DNA of 64,000 bases from Deltaproteobacteria bacterium GWA2_38_16 (GTDB lineage Bacteria; Bdellovibrionota; JACOXK01; 2-02-FULL-40-11), in contig MGPE01000005.1 of NCBI GenBank assembly GCA_001797335.1, positions 186,001-250,000 of the forward strand. Reading direction: 5' to 3'. Below are positions 44,062 to 53,279 of this stretch, piece after piece; the first letter of the stretch is position 1, and the number at the start of each line of letters is the position of its first letter. The translations under genes were made by a program, and so were the position numbers. The notes beneath the pieces were generated by a model. It worked only from the letters and a program-made list of their open reading frames with translations. It had not been told where the DNA came from and made no database searches.

Positions 44062-45993
44062 GTGAATGCCAAAGAGGGTGTTTTATGGGTAGGACGAAAA
44101 TCAACGCTTATAGAATTATCTCACGCATCTCGTTTTAAGGTTTATCAAGCCAAATCGCTTCTGGAAGCTAAAGTTTTTTTAAGAGAAAGACCCATCAAAG
44201 TTATTGTTTCAGATGTGGTTCATTTCTTTGATCAGCTTAAAACCCTTTTCCCAGAACCCGTTCGTATTCTTTTAATGGATAAACTGGATGTTTCCTCTAC
44301 GCAGGCCGCGATTAACCGAGGAGAGGTATTCCGATTTTTACCAGAGACATCTGCTGTATCTGAAATTGAAGATGCCATTGATCAAGGAGTTCGTCATTTT
44401 GATCTGGTATCTCAGCATCAAACCCTTCTTTCTAATTTAAAGGTTCAAAATAGAAAATTAGAAAAGCTCATCCAAAAATTAGAAGAACAAGTATCCGTAA
44501 GAACAGCGAGGCTTCAAGGCGTTGAAGGAGAACTGAGTAAAACCAAGCGATACCTGGAACAGCTCAATGCCTTGATTGCTTGGATCAATGCTAGCTCATC
44601 GGTAGAAGAATTATCCCAGCGGGTAGAAAAAGCCTTAAAAGGGGTATTGCCAGTTGAAAAAATTGTTCTTTCTGAAACCACAACCGAAGAAGTGGTGAAA
44701 GAAGTAAAAAAACTGGGGCTTCCTTCCATTGTGATGCCTTTGATTTATCAAAAGGAAGAAAAAAAGAAGTGTGTGGGGCATTTATATTTTTTATGCAAAA
44801 ATGAGGAAGACATTGTTGCTCTCTATGAAAAAGTAGATTTGATTAAACAAATTTCCGATACCGTAGCGTTGACCTTAGAAAAAATTTATATTTTTAATGC
44901 TTCCGTTGAACGGAAAGAAGAATGGCAGAAAACCTTTGATGCCATTTTTGATCCCGTGGCATTAGTGAATAAACATTACGATATTATTCGAGCCAATTTA
45001 TCCTATAGTCAAATTTCAGGGATTAAGATTCAATCCTTGGTCGGGAAAAAATGTTACGAAGTATTTCAAAAAAGAAAAACTCCCTGCGAGGGATGTTTAT
45101 TATCGCAAACGCTTCAGAAGAAAAAACCAGCCCAATTTGAATTAAAAAGCACAGCGCAAGATACTTTTTATGCGACCTCTTCTTTTCCTTTGGAAGTAGA
45201 TAATCAAGAATTGGCTGTATTGTACTATCGAAATCAAGGCGAAGAAAAAAGACTGAGAGATCAACTGCTTCAAGCTGAAAAAATGGCAGAGATTGGGATT
45301 CTGGCAGGGAGCGTCGCTCATGAAATTAATAATCCCTTGGGAGGGATTTTAGCCTTCACCCAAATTCTTCTTTCAGAAGTTCCAAAGGATTCAACGTTCT
45401 ATCAAGATTTAAAAGAAATGGAAGAAGCCACTCTGCGCTCTAAAGAAATTGTGGAAAATTTGCTTTATTTTTCAAGAATTTCTAGAGAAGAGGATTTAGA
45501 GGCGATTGATCTTATTTCTGTCATTGAAAAAGCATTGACTTTGGTGAATTTAAAAATTCGCCATAAAAATATTACTATTGAAAAACATTTTCAAAAGACT
45601 TCTCCGTCTACAAAAATTTTTGGTGATTTTAACCAACTGGTTCAAGTGTTTTTAAATATATTTCAAAATTCTATTCAGGCTATTTTAGAAAATGGGAAGG
45701 CTAAAAAAGAGGGGAAAATTGAACTCTGGGTAGAGCATGAAGAAGACCAAAAACAGGTATTGGTCAAGATTCGTGATAATGGAAAGGGTATTGAAGCTGA
45801 ACATTTAACCAATATTTTTAATCCTTTCTTTACGACTAAAAATAAAACAGAACATCCGGGCCTTGGACTTTCGGTTAGCTATCAAATTATTAAAAATCAT
45901 CATGGGAAAATTAGTGTTGAAAGTGAGCCTGACAAAGGAACGACCTTTATTATTTTGCTTCCTTATAGGGCTATTGTTTTGTCACGTTCTTGA
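44062..45993 (+). CDS. Sensor histidine kinase with degenerate receiver, GAF-like and PAS domains
   Basis: 643 aa from GTG 44062, directly after GGGAGGT (a TTG at 44050 would put that site inside the gene). Residues 1-115 resemble a receiver: the VIVSDV strand keeps an Asp, but the usual FLTKP is FLPET, so the switch Lys is missing. Then a coiled coil (about 120-170), a GAF-like region, a PAS domain with a CEGC pair, and the kinase core with H420 in SVAHEINNPLGG and ATP-lid motifs (NIFQNSIQAI, DNGKGI, GLGLS). No membrane helix, so it is a cytoplasmic sensor. Its partner is probably the NtrC-type regulator that follows. Confidence 0.87.
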   Translation: MNAKEGVLWVGRKSTLIELSHASRFKVYQAKSLLEAKVFLRERPIKVIVSDVVHFFDQLKTLFPEPVRILLMDKLDVSSTQAAINRGEVFRFLPETSAVSEIEDAIDQGVRHFDLVSQHQTLLSNLKVQNRKLEKLIQKLEEQVSVRTARLQGVEGELSKTKRYLEQLNALIAWINASSSVEELSQRVEKALKGVLPVEKIVLSETTTEEVVKEVKKLGLPSIVMPLIYQKEEKKKCVGHLYFLCKNEEDIVALYEKVDLIKQISDTVALTLEKIYIFNASVERKEEWQKTFDAIFDPVALVNKHYDIIRANLSYSQISGIKIQSLVGKKCYEVFQKRKTPCEGCLLSQTLQKKKPAQFELKSTAQDTFYATSSFPLEVDNQELAVLYYRNQGEEKRLRDQLLQAEKMAEIGILAGSVAHEINNPLGGILAFTQILLSEVPKDSTFYQDLKEMEEATLRSKEIVENLLYFSRISREEDLEAIDLISVIEKALTLVNLKIRHKNITIEKHFQKTSPSTKIFGDFNQLVQVFLNIFQNSIQAILENGKAKKEGKIELWVEHEEDQKQVLVKIRDNGKGIEAEHLTNIFNPFFTTKNKTEHPGLGLSVSYQIIKNHHGKISVESEPDKGTTFIILLPYRAIVLSRS

Positions 45994-46092
45994 CACTTTG
46001 TTTATGACCATGATAAACTACAACTAGTTTAAGTCTTACCTCATATTAAATAGTCCGCTTGAAGAGTAGCACCAACCTTTGCTAGGAGGAGT

Positions 46093-47463
46093 ATGTATCG
46101 TTGTCGGATATTGGTAGTAGAAGATGACGTGTCTTATCAATCTGTGCTCGAGCGATTTTTAAAAAAAGAGTTTAATATCAAGGTAGTAGGGGATTGTTCC
46201 CAGGCCATGAAACAGGTGGGAAGCGGGCATTTTGACCTTTTATTGATGGATATTAAGCTTCCTGATGGTAGTGGGCTCGATCTCATGGATAAAATTCGGC
46301 ATATCTTGCCTTCTGTGCCTGTCATTGTGATGACAGGAGGGGGATCTGCTGAAACCGCTATTCAGGCTATCCAAAGAGGGGCATTTCATTATTTAACCAA
46401 GCCTTTTTCGCTGACAGAGTTAAAACACCTAGTCGACAAAGCCATTCATCATCACCGTTTGGAAAAGGAAAATTATTGGTATCACCAGGAACTAAAATCC
46501 AAGTATCAGTTTGACAATATTATTGGCAATAGCCCCGCTATTTTGGAGGTTTTTAAGCTTGTTGAAAAAATAGCTCAGTCCGATAGCACGGTTTTAATTC
46601 AAGGGGGGAGCGGAACTGGAAAAGAGCTCATTGCTAAAGCCATCCATTACAATAGCCCGAGAAGTGAAAAACCATTAGTAACGGTCAATTGTGGAGCTCT
46701 TCCAGAAGAGCTTTTAGAAAGTGAGCTTTTTGGGCATGTGAAGGGAGCATTTACAGGAGCCCATGTATCTCGGCAAGGACGATTTGAACTTGCAGATCAA
46801 GGAACCATTTTTTTAGATGAGGTTGGGGATATGAGTCCTAGGCTTCAGGTAAAACTCCTTCGAGTGCTTCAAGAGCAAAAATTTGAGCCGGTGGGGACAT
46901 CTCAAACCATTCAAGTGAATGTTCGTATTATTGCAGCGACCCATCAGGATTTAGAAGTAGCCTTGAAGGAAAAACGCTTTCGCGAAGATTTATATTATCG
47001 GTTGAATGTGATTCCCATAGTCGTTCCCACGTTGGCCAGAAGATCTGGAGATATCCCTCTCTTATTAGTTCATTTTTTGGAAAAATTTAATCGGGAACAA
47101 AAAAAGAATGTGACGGGGTTTTCAAAGGAAGTTACTCAAGCTTTGTGTCAGTATGAGTGGCCGGGGAATGTTCGGGAATTGGAAAATTTGGTTGAAAGAC
47201 TGGTGATTTTAAAGGGAGAGGGTGAAATCCTTTCTCGAGATTTACCGGATAAATATTTTAGCGTGTCGTTAACCAGTCAGCAGTCTTTGTGTTTACCTCC
47301 TGAAGGGATGGATTTTAATCAAACGATGGAGACGATTGAAAATGAACTCATTCGACAGGCTCTCATGCGAACAGCAGGCAATAAAAATAAGGCAGCAGGA
47401 CTCTTAAGATTAAAGCGGACGACGTTGGTTGAAAAACTAAAGAGAAAAAAGGCAATTTTTTGA
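46093..47463 (+). CDS. NtrC-family sigma-54-dependent response regulator
   Basis: 456 aa. The receiver has the phospho-acceptor D53 (LLMDIKLPDGSG) and switch Lys in LTKPF. The AAA+ domain has Walker A GGSGTGKELIA, an intact sigma-54 contact loop GAFTGA, Walker B FLDEVGDM and the arginine-finger region. The C-terminal Fis-type HTH ends RLKRTTLVEKLKRKK, similar to FlrC/FleR flagellar regulators. AGGAGGAG precedes the start. A perfect sigma-54 promoter lies immediately downstream, before the FliA-like gene, and is the obvious target. Confidence 0.93.
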   Translation: MYRCRILVVEDDVSYQSVLERFLKKEFNIKVVGDCSQAMKQVGSGHFDLLLMDIKLPDGSGLDLMDKIRHILPSVPVIVMTGGGSAETAIQAIQRGAFHYLTKPFSLTELKHLVDKAIHHHRLEKENYWYHQELKSKYQFDNIIGNSPAILEVFKLVEKIAQSDSTVLIQGGSGTGKELIAKAIHYNSPRSEKPLVTVNCGALPEELLESELFGHVKGAFTGAHVSRQGRFELADQGTIFLDEVGDMSPRLQVKLLRVLQEQKFEPVGTSQTIQVNVRIIAATHQDLEVALKEKRFREDLYYRLNVIPIVVPTLARRSGDIPLLLVHFLEKFNREQKKNVTGFSKEVTQALCQYEWPGNVRELENLVERLVILKGEGEILSRDLPDKYFSVSLTSQQSLCLPPEGMDFNQTMETIENELIRQALMRTAGNKNKAAGLLRLKRTTLVEKLKRKKAIF

Positions 47464-47537
47464 CGCTTTCCTGAAGTACAACGACAAAATAATGGATGTG
47501 ATTTTAGAATGGCTATTGAAATGATTTAGATTTTTTT

Positions 47538-47553
47538 TGGCATGCCTTTTGCT
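47538..47553 (+). promoter_or_regulatory. Sigma-54 promoter before the FliA-like gene
   Basis: TGGCATG-CCTT-TTGCT matches the -24/-12 consensus (TGGCAYR-N4-TTGCW) with correct spacing. The start site would be near 47565 and the sigma-factor gene begins at 47611 behind AAAGGAGGA. The adjacent upstream gene encodes a sigma-54 activator. Confidence 0.88.
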
Positions 47554-47610
47554 TTCATAAAAAGGTATAGGGACACACTATTTACATAATATAACTTAAA
47601 GGAGGATAAC

Positions 47611-48372
47611 ATGAGTGAACTTCTTGTAAAACTAAAAGAACACCGACGAAAATTTACGTTAGCAGATAAACAAGCGTTGATCTTAGAGTATACGCCACTC
47701 ATTCGGTATATTGCCCAAAGGATAGCTGTAAAACTTCCTCCCAATGTGGATATAGACGATTTAATTAGCTCAGGGGTCATTGGGCTCATGGATGCCATTG
47801 ATAAGTATGATCCCAAGCGAGACAATCAATTTAAAACCTATGCTGAATTTAGAATTCGAGGAGCTATTTTGGATGAATTAAGAAGCCAGGATTGGGTTCC
47901 CAGATCCATTCGTGAAAAATCCAAGGTATTGGAAAAAGCCTATCGAAGGCTTGAACAAAAACATGGCCGAAAAGTTAGTAATAAAGAAGTGGCCAGAGAA
48001 TTAAAAATGGATTTGGAAGAGTTTCAAGAAATGGTAACGATGACGCGATCGGTTTCCATGGTCAGTATTGATGAGGCGCAACAATTCCCGTTTAAAGATA
48101 GACGAGAACTCATTGGACTCTTTGAGGAGCTCAAAGCCAATAATCCTCATTTTTATACGACTCTGAAAGATATTAAAAAGGTTGTCCAGCAATCTCTCCA
48201 GGAACTTCCGGAAAGTGAACGGATGGTTTTGGCACTTTATTATTATGAAGACATGAATTTAAAAGAAATTGGATCAGTGCTGGATGTGACAGAGTCTCGG
48301 GTGTCGCAACTTCATTCTCAAGCGATTAAACGTCTTCAGACAAAAATTAAAAAAGTGGCAGAGGGGATTTAG
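47611..48372 (+). CDS. Sigma-28-type RNA polymerase sigma factor (FliA/WhiG family)
   Basis: 253 aa with regions 2, 3 and 4 of group 3 sigma factors. Region 2: LILEYTPLIRYIAQRIAVKLP, DIDDLISSGVIGLMDAID, FKTYAEFRIRGAILDELR. A DWVPRSIREK linker is typical of FliA. Region 4: EIGSVLDVTESRVSQLHSQA. No other flagellar gene is in the window, so the targets are unknown. The HD-GYP gene follows after 4 nt. Confidence 0.92.
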   Translation: MSELLVKLKEHRRKFTLADKQALILEYTPLIRYIAQRIAVKLPPNVDIDDLISSGVIGLMDAIDKYDPKRDNQFKTYAEFRIRGAILDELRSQDWVPRSIREKSKVLEKAYRRLEQKHGRKVSNKEVARELKMDLEEFQEMVTMTRSVSMVSIDEAQQFPFKDRRELIGLFEELKANNPHFYTTLKDIKKVVQQSLQELPESERMVLALYYYEDMNLKEIGSVLDVTESRVSQLHSQAIKRLQTKIKKVAEGI

Positions 48373-48376
48373 GTAT

Positions 48377-49087
48377 ATGACCGTACATTCTTTGAAAGAG
48401 CGGCATCTCGAACAAACCCTCGTGTGGTTATTTCAAAGCTACATGAGCCTCGAAAAAAGATTTCAAGGGCTTTTTAGCGAGGCTATTCGAGCCATTGTTT
48501 CAGCCTTAGAAGCCAAAGATAAGTATACCCACGGCCATTCCATTCGAGTGTCAGAGTATGCGTTACTTATTGGCCGTGCCCTAAAACTGAGCGATGAAGA
48601 ATTAATACATTTAGAAGTGGGAGCGCTGCTTCATGATATTGGTAAAATTGGGACGCCGGAGCATATTTTAACAAAACCCGATCGATTGACCAAAGAAGAA
48701 TTTGAAATCATGAAAGAGCATCCGGTCAAAAGTGCTGAGATTTTATCTCATATTGAACTTTTAAAAGAAGTGGTGCCCATTGTGAAATATCACCAAGAAA
48801 GAATGGATGGTTTAGGGTATCCCGATGGACTCAAAGGGAAGCAAATTCCTCTTTTAGCCAGAGCTGTTTTAATTGCCGATGCTTTTGATGCCATGACCTC
48901 AGATCGTCCCTATCGAAAAGCGTTGCCCGAAAATACAGCTTATGAAGAACTGATTCGCTGTTCTGGGGATCAATTTGATGAGGAATTGGTTAAAATTTTT
49001 ATTGCTGAACACAAAAAGAAAAAACACTTGCCTTCCGAATCTCATTTTTTTATAAAAAAGCCAAAGAGAAAAGCTGTTGGTGAATGA
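48377..49087 (+). CDS. HD-GYP-domain phosphodiesterase
   Basis: 236 aa. After a 45-residue helical lead come the HD motif (LLHDIGKIG), the upstream HGHSIRVSEYA, an EHPVKSAEIL segment, and the GYP block (RMDGLGYPDGLKGKQIP). All metal-site residues seem present, though the canonical HHE is HQE. Such proteins hydrolyse cyclic di-GMP. There is no receiver domain, so it is a stand-alone module regulated through the sigma-54/FliA operon. Confidence 0.9.
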   Translation: MTVHSLKERHLEQTLVWLFQSYMSLEKRFQGLFSEAIRAIVSALEAKDKYTHGHSIRVSEYALLIGRALKLSDEELIHLEVGALLHDIGKIGTPEHILTKPDRLTKEEFEIMKEHPVKSAEILSHIELLKEVVPIVKYHQERMDGLGYPDGLKGKQIPLLARAVLIADAFDAMTSDRPYRKALPENTAYEELIRCSGDQFDEELVKIFIAEHKKKKHLPSESHFFIKKPKRKAVGE

Positions 49088-50297
49088 AAAAGCACTTCTC
49101 GTCAGTCTTGACGGAGATTCTTTAAAAGAAATTCAGGAATTAGCTTATACGGCTGGCGCCGTGGTCTGTGAGCAGGTATCTCAGCATTTAAAGCGCATTA
49201 CGCCTACCTATTTTATGGGTGAGGGAAAAGCCAAAGAAATTGCACAAAAAGTGTCTGAACAAGGGATTCAAGTCGTATTGATTGATGAAGACCTTTCGCC
49301 TGCACAGCAAAATAATTTAGAAGAGCTGTGTGGAGTGAAGGTCATTGATCGAACAGGTCTTATTTTAGATATTTTTGCTCAGCGTGCACAAAGCCAGGCA
49401 GGTAAATTACAAGTAGAATTAGCACAGCTCAATTATTTATTGCCTAGGCTCACAGGGCATGGAGTGGCCATGTCTCGGTTGGGAGGAGGTATTGGAACCC
49501 GAGGACCAGGGGAAACAAAACTTGAATATGACCGTCGGAAAATTAGGGATCGTATTTCGGTTTTAAAAAAGGAACTTAAAAATTTAAAGATAACCCGAGA
49601 TATGCACCGGCAAAAACGCCAGGGAGTGCCCTTACCCATCGTGACGATTGTGGGTTACACCAATGCAGGGAAATCTACGCTTCTCAATACCTTAACGGCC
49701 TCTCATGTATTGGCAGAAGACAAACTTTTTGCAACGCTCGATCCCACAACCCGAAAGTTAATATTGCCCAATCATCAAAAAATCTTACTTACCGATACAG
49801 TTGGATTTATTAAAAAATTGCCCGTACAACTTGTGGAAGCCTTTAAAGCAACCTTAGAAGAAGTCACTGAAGCTGACGTGTTATTGCATGTGATTGACAT
49901 TTCTCAACCTAATTTTGAAGATCAAGCCAGAGAAGTACTAAAGATTTTGCATGAATTGGGAGTGTCCAAGACTCCCACCCTTCATGTGTATAATAAAATA
50001 GATGCATGTCCAAAAGACCAGCATGTGTTTTTAACTCGGCAACGGTTTCATCCGTTTTGTGTAATCTCGGCAGAACAAAAAATAGGATTAGATGTATTGT
50101 TAACAAAAGTTCAAGACTTGCTAACCCATTTTACCGAAGTTATTGAGGTCAAACTTCCAATGGAAGATCAAAAAATACTTTCTCAAATCTATTCGGAAGG
50201 GCAGGTGTTAGAAAAAAAGTATTTAAAAAACTCCATCCGCATTAAAGCCTCTGTCAGCCACAAGCTCGCCAACCGCTTAAAACAACTTTACTCGTAA
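49080..50297 (+). CDS. hflX: GTPase HflX
   Basis: 405 aa from GTG 49080 (TTG 49077 is also possible); it overlaps the HD-GYP gene by 8 nt. The N-terminal HflX domain has FMGEGKAKEI and GVKVIDRTGLILDIFAQRA, then the coiled segment with GETKLEYDRR. The G domain has GYTNAGKSTLLN (G1), DTVGFI (G3) and NKID (G4). HflX splits stalled or stressed 70S ribosomes in other bacteria. Confidence 0.95.
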   Translation: MNEKALLVSLDGDSLKEIQELAYTAGAVVCEQVSQHLKRITPTYFMGEGKAKEIAQKVSEQGIQVVLIDEDLSPAQQNNLEELCGVKVIDRTGLILDIFAQRAQSQAGKLQVELAQLNYLLPRLTGHGVAMSRLGGGIGTRGPGETKLEYDRRKIRDRISVLKKELKNLKITRDMHRQKRQGVPLPIVTIVGYTNAGKSTLLNTLTASHVLAEDKLFATLDPTTRKLILPNHQKILLTDTVGFIKKLPVQLVEAFKATLEEVTEADVLLHVIDISQPNFEDQAREVLKILHELGVSKTPTLHVYNKIDACPKDQHVFLTRQRFHPFCVISAEQKIGLDVLLTKVQDLLTHFTEVIEVKLPMEDQKILSQIYSEGQVLEKKYLKNSIRIKASVSHKLANRLKQLYS

Positions 50298-50322
50298 ACT
50301 AACATGTCATATATTTTCGTCC

Positions 50323-51258
50323 ATGTTTCAGCAGATGGTGCTTTCCAGTATCGATCTTAAAAACAGATTTTTTGAAGTTAATTTCTTGCCCGATTTAACA
50401 GTCCTAAAAGACTCTATCCAGAGAAAAGGAATTCTCCAGCCGATTATTGTAAAATGTCATTCTGACCCCCGACTTGATCGGGGGGAAGAATCTCTTCAGA
50501 TAGTCAGTGGCTTTAGGAGGCTTGATTGCGCTCGTGCTTTAGGATTGACTCAAGTGCCTGCCTTGATCGTAGAAGGGGAATTGAGTGATCTAGCGCTCTT
50601 CGAAAGAGCGTTAGAAGAAAATCTTTTTAGCCGGCCATTTAACCTGATTGAAAAAACCATCGTACTTCAAAAATTAAAAGTTCAATTTCACGTTCCAGAA
50701 TCTTTATTAATTGAAAAATACATGCCCATTATTGGTTTAGATCCTGCTGCAACGGTGTATCAGCGTTATCAAGAACTTTTAAATTTAGAAAACTCAATCC
50801 AAATCTATATAGTTCAGCAGAATTTGCCCTTGCATGTCATCGAAAGTTTTTTAGCCTATACCCAAAAAGAGCAAAAGATGCTTTCATCTTTCTTGAGTCC
50901 CATTCATTTTACGGTTTCTGGTCTAAAAGAGTTTTTAATATGGGTTCGAGAGGTGATGGTGCGAGATAAAGTAGAGCTTAGTGAAATTTTATCTTCTGTG
51001 CATTCTTGCTCTCAGTATGAAGAGGTGAAAAAAGTATTAAAATTAAAACGCTATCCCAGGCTTTCAGAGCTAGAGGAGAAATTTAAAGTTTTTAAACAGT
51101 CTTTGTCTCTTCCGCTTGAAGCTCCTTTATTTTTTGAAGATAATAAAATCCAGATGAAATTTGGGTTTCGCAATAAAATAGAACTTAAAGAGTGGGCACA
51201 AAAAATAGATCGAGCGTTAGATAAGAAAGAACTAGAAGAGATGCTAAAGCTCTTATGA
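50323..51258 (+). CDS. ParB-like nuclease-fold protein with in-frame palindromic insert
   Basis: 311 aa. The first 100 residues follow the ParB N-terminal domain: an early LKDSIQRKGILQPIIV, then VSGFRRLDCARALGL (the GERR-like box, here GFRR) and a later ENLFSRPFNLIEK. A palindromic element adds CHSDPRLDRGEES between two strands of this domain. The rest (about 110-311) is helical and unlike the DNA-binding region of chromosomal ParB. There is no parA nearby; the gene overlaps the SPL-like radical SAM gene by 4 nt. Possibly a regulator of, or partner to, that enzyme. Confidence 0.75.
   Translation: MFQQMVLSSIDLKNRFFEVNFLPDLTVLKDSIQRKGILQPIIVKCHSDPRLDRGEESLQIVSGFRRLDCARALGLTQVPALIVEGELSDLALFERALEENLFSRPFNLIEKTIVLQKLKVQFHVPESLLIEKYMPIIGLDPAATVYQRYQELLNLENSIQIYIVQQNLPLHVIESFLAYTQKEQKMLSSFLSPIHFTVSGLKEFLIWVREVMVRDKVELSEILSSVHSCSQYEEVKKVLKLKRYPRLSELEEKFKVFKQSLSLPLEAPLFFEDNKIQMKFGFRNKIELKEWAQKIDRALDKKELEEMLKLL
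50456..50493. repeat. In-frame palindromic element in the parB-like gene
   Basis: Starts GTCATTCTGA, then arms CCCCCGA (50466-50472) and TCGGGGG (50478-50484) around CTTGA. It is translated in the same frame as the MoaA element (PRLDRG in both). Confidence 0.85.
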
Positions 51259-52388
51259 TCCACTATCGTCCTCAAAAAATTTATATTGATCGTGCTGTTT
51301 GTGATTCGCCCATTACGAAAAATATTTTAGATTCTTTTTCAGATATTCCTCGAGAATATATCGAAGGAAAACCCGAGTTTTTAAATACCCTTCATCAGTA
51401 TCCAGATCCTATTTTTGAAGGGAAAAAATATTTGTGGGTTACTAAAAATCATGGGAAATTAGTCAAAAAATGTGGGGCTTCGACTTCCAGTCTTCAAAAT
51501 GTGGTGTGTTGTAATTACACTATTTTAGATTTTTCATTTAATTGCCATTTTGAGTGCATGTATTGTTTTTTACAAGAATACACCAATCTTCCTATGATGG
51601 TGGTGTATGCCAATATTAAAGACATGCTTACATCCGTTCAGGAAGTTCTCAATTCAGCTTCTTCAAGAAACATTCGTATTGGAACCGGAGAAATGGCCGA
51701 TAGTCTTGCCTTAGATGAGGTAACGGGGTTTAGTCAACATTTGGTTCCCTTTTTTGCTAATCAAAAAAAAGCACTTTTAGAATTAAAAACAAAATCTACA
51801 TGCATTAAAAATTTATTAAACATGGATCCAAAGGGACAAACCGTGATTGCCTGGACCCTAAGCCCTGAGTTATACGCACAAAAGTATGATTTAAAAACCG
51901 CTTCCATAAAAGAGCGTTTGGAAGCGGCCCGCTTGTGTCAAAAGGCAGGGTATAAGATTGCTTTTCATTTGGATCCTCTTATTCAAGAGCCTACTTGGAA
52001 AGAAGATTATAAGCAGTTGGTTGATGAACTGTTTGATCAATTTAATTTGGAATGGGTAAGCTTAGGGGCGTTAAGATTTAATGCTAATTTAAAAACAATT
52101 ATTCAAAGGCGTTTCCCTAACAGTTTTTTAATTACAGGAGAATTTGTGTCTACCCCCGATGGCAAAAAACGCTATATTCGTTCCATTCGAGAAGAGATGT
52201 ATGAAACCCTTCAAGGGTATATTCTTCAGAAAAAGACAAAAACACCCGTGTATTTATGTATGGAGTCGGATTTGGTATGGAAAAATGTGATGGGGTATGC
52301 GCCAGAAACTCAAGAGGCACTGGAAAGATATTTAACAGGGAGAGATTCCCCGATCAAGTCGGGGAATGACAGAGGGGTTGCCAAATAA
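51255..52388 (+). CDS. SPL-family radical SAM protein (spore photoproduct lyase-like)
   Basis: 377 aa. The radical-SAM cluster is C97-x3-C101-x2-C104 in NCHFECMYCFLQ. The segment VVCCNYTILDFSFNC before it and RIGTGEMADSLALDEVTG after it fit the SplB family, which repairs the UV-induced spore photoproduct in endospore formers. The host does not look like a spore former, so another DNA or RNA lesion, or another substrate, is likely. The C-terminus is extended by a palindromic element (RDSPIKSGND). It overlaps the ParB-like gene by 4 nt. Confidence 0.83.
   Translation: MIHYRPQKIYIDRAVCDSPITKNILDSFSDIPREYIEGKPEFLNTLHQYPDPIFEGKKYLWVTKNHGKLVKKCGASTSSLQNVVCCNYTILDFSFNCHFECMYCFLQEYTNLPMMVVYANIKDMLTSVQEVLNSASSRNIRIGTGEMADSLALDEVTGFSQHLVPFFANQKKALLELKTKSTCIKNLLNMDPKGQTVIAWTLSPELYAQKYDLKTASIKERLEAARLCQKAGYKIAFHLDPLIQEPTWKEDYKQLVDELFDQFNLEWVSLGALRFNANLKTIIQRRFPNSFLITGEFVSTPDGKKRYIRSIREEMYETLQGYILQKKTKTPVYLCMESDLVWKNVMGYAPETQEALERYLTGRDSPIKSGNDRGVAK
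52344..52370. repeat. Palindromic element at the 3' end of the SPL-like gene
   Basis: Arms ATTCCCCGA (52345-52353) and TCGGGGAAT (52359-52367) around TCAAG, ending in the inverted GTCAT (ATGAC). It is read as DSPIKSGND; 18 bases of coding sequence, including the stop, follow it. Confidence 0.88.
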
Positions 52389-52444
52389 GCGGTTCTAGAG
52401 TATATAAAATTTCACCTTAAACATCCCTAAGGAAAGAGGTATTC

Positions 52445-53266
52445 ATGGTAAAAAAATCGTTTCTTATTGTTTTTTTCTTTTTTAATTTTGCACCTGTTTA
52501 TGCACAAGATGAAGCCCGAGTGTTAGAGCAACCCGCCTATGTTGTGGTGGGGTACGGTGGAACATTTGAAGCACAAAATCCTCTAATGGTAGAACCTGAC
52601 AAACAAGCTGAGGTTCAAAATCAATTAATTGAAGGAATGAAAAAACGCCTGTTGGAAGCCAATGCAGTTCTTTTAGAATGGCAGGTAAAAACCTCTTTTC
52701 ATCCTACTGCTATCTCTAATCAAGGAAAAGTGATTCCTGATTTATATTTTCCTTCTGAAAAAGAAGCCCGATTTTTAATGGTTCCTATGGTATTTGAAGG
52801 AACTCAGGGAAATCTAAAAGAGGCACTAGAATTTTTAAATCAAAAACAATTGCCGCAGGGGCATTTTAAAGCAGAAGAAGTCAAAGAGGTTCGATATTCT
52901 TTAGAGTCATCCTATGGTTTTTATAATAAAGAACAAAAAGATATGGATCCATTCATGTCTACCATTGTTACAAAGGAAAAGGGATTTGCTGATTTATCGG
53001 TGGCGTTAAACGATAAGGATAAAACATTGGATAGTCTAGTGAGGTTCTATAAAGGAAATAATGAGTATGAGATCCAAGGCCGTCATTTACTACGGTATGT
53101 GGCTGTCTATTTTAGTTTTGTAGACCCCTCCTGGATTCAAGAAGGGTATATTCCTCAGTCTCAAATTCTCGGTCAGGCATTGCCTGATGGACGGCAGATG
53201 ATGCTGATTGGACTCATTCAAGATGCCAAAGAGCTCGAAGAATTTTTAAAGGGTGAGCCCAAATAG
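52445..53266 (+). CDS. Secreted hypothetical protein
   Basis: 273 aa with a Sec signal (MVKKSFLIVFFFFNFAPVYA, cut before QDEA). The mature protein is mixed alpha/beta without Cys. It looks like two related halves (GQ/EAL-type stretches LKEALEFLNQKQLPQGHF and AKELEEFL), but no family is recognised. AAGGAAAGAGG lies before the start. The MarC gene follows after 13 nt and could be co-transcribed. Presumably periplasmic. Confidence 0.7.
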   Translation: MVKKSFLIVFFFFNFAPVYAQDEARVLEQPAYVVVGYGGTFEAQNPLMVEPDKQAEVQNQLIEGMKKRLLEANAVLLEWQVKTSFHPTAISNQGKVIPDLYFPSEKEARFLMVPMVFEGTQGNLKEALEFLNQKQLPQGHFKAEEVKEVRYSLESSYGFYNKEQKDMDPFMSTIVTKEKGFADLSVALNDKDKTLDSLVRFYKGNNEYEIQGRHLLRYVAVYFSFVDPSWIQEGYIPQSQILGQALPDGRQMMLIGLIQDAKELEEFLKGEPK

Positions 53267-53279
53267 TATTTAAGTTTTC

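Noticed and set aside
45990-46017. Sigma-70 promoter before the NtrC-type gene (TTGACA with GATAAA, 16-base spacer)
   Set aside because: The -35 is perfect but the -10 is only a fair match with short spacing, and the gene may simply be co-transcribed with the kinase, so it is not listed.
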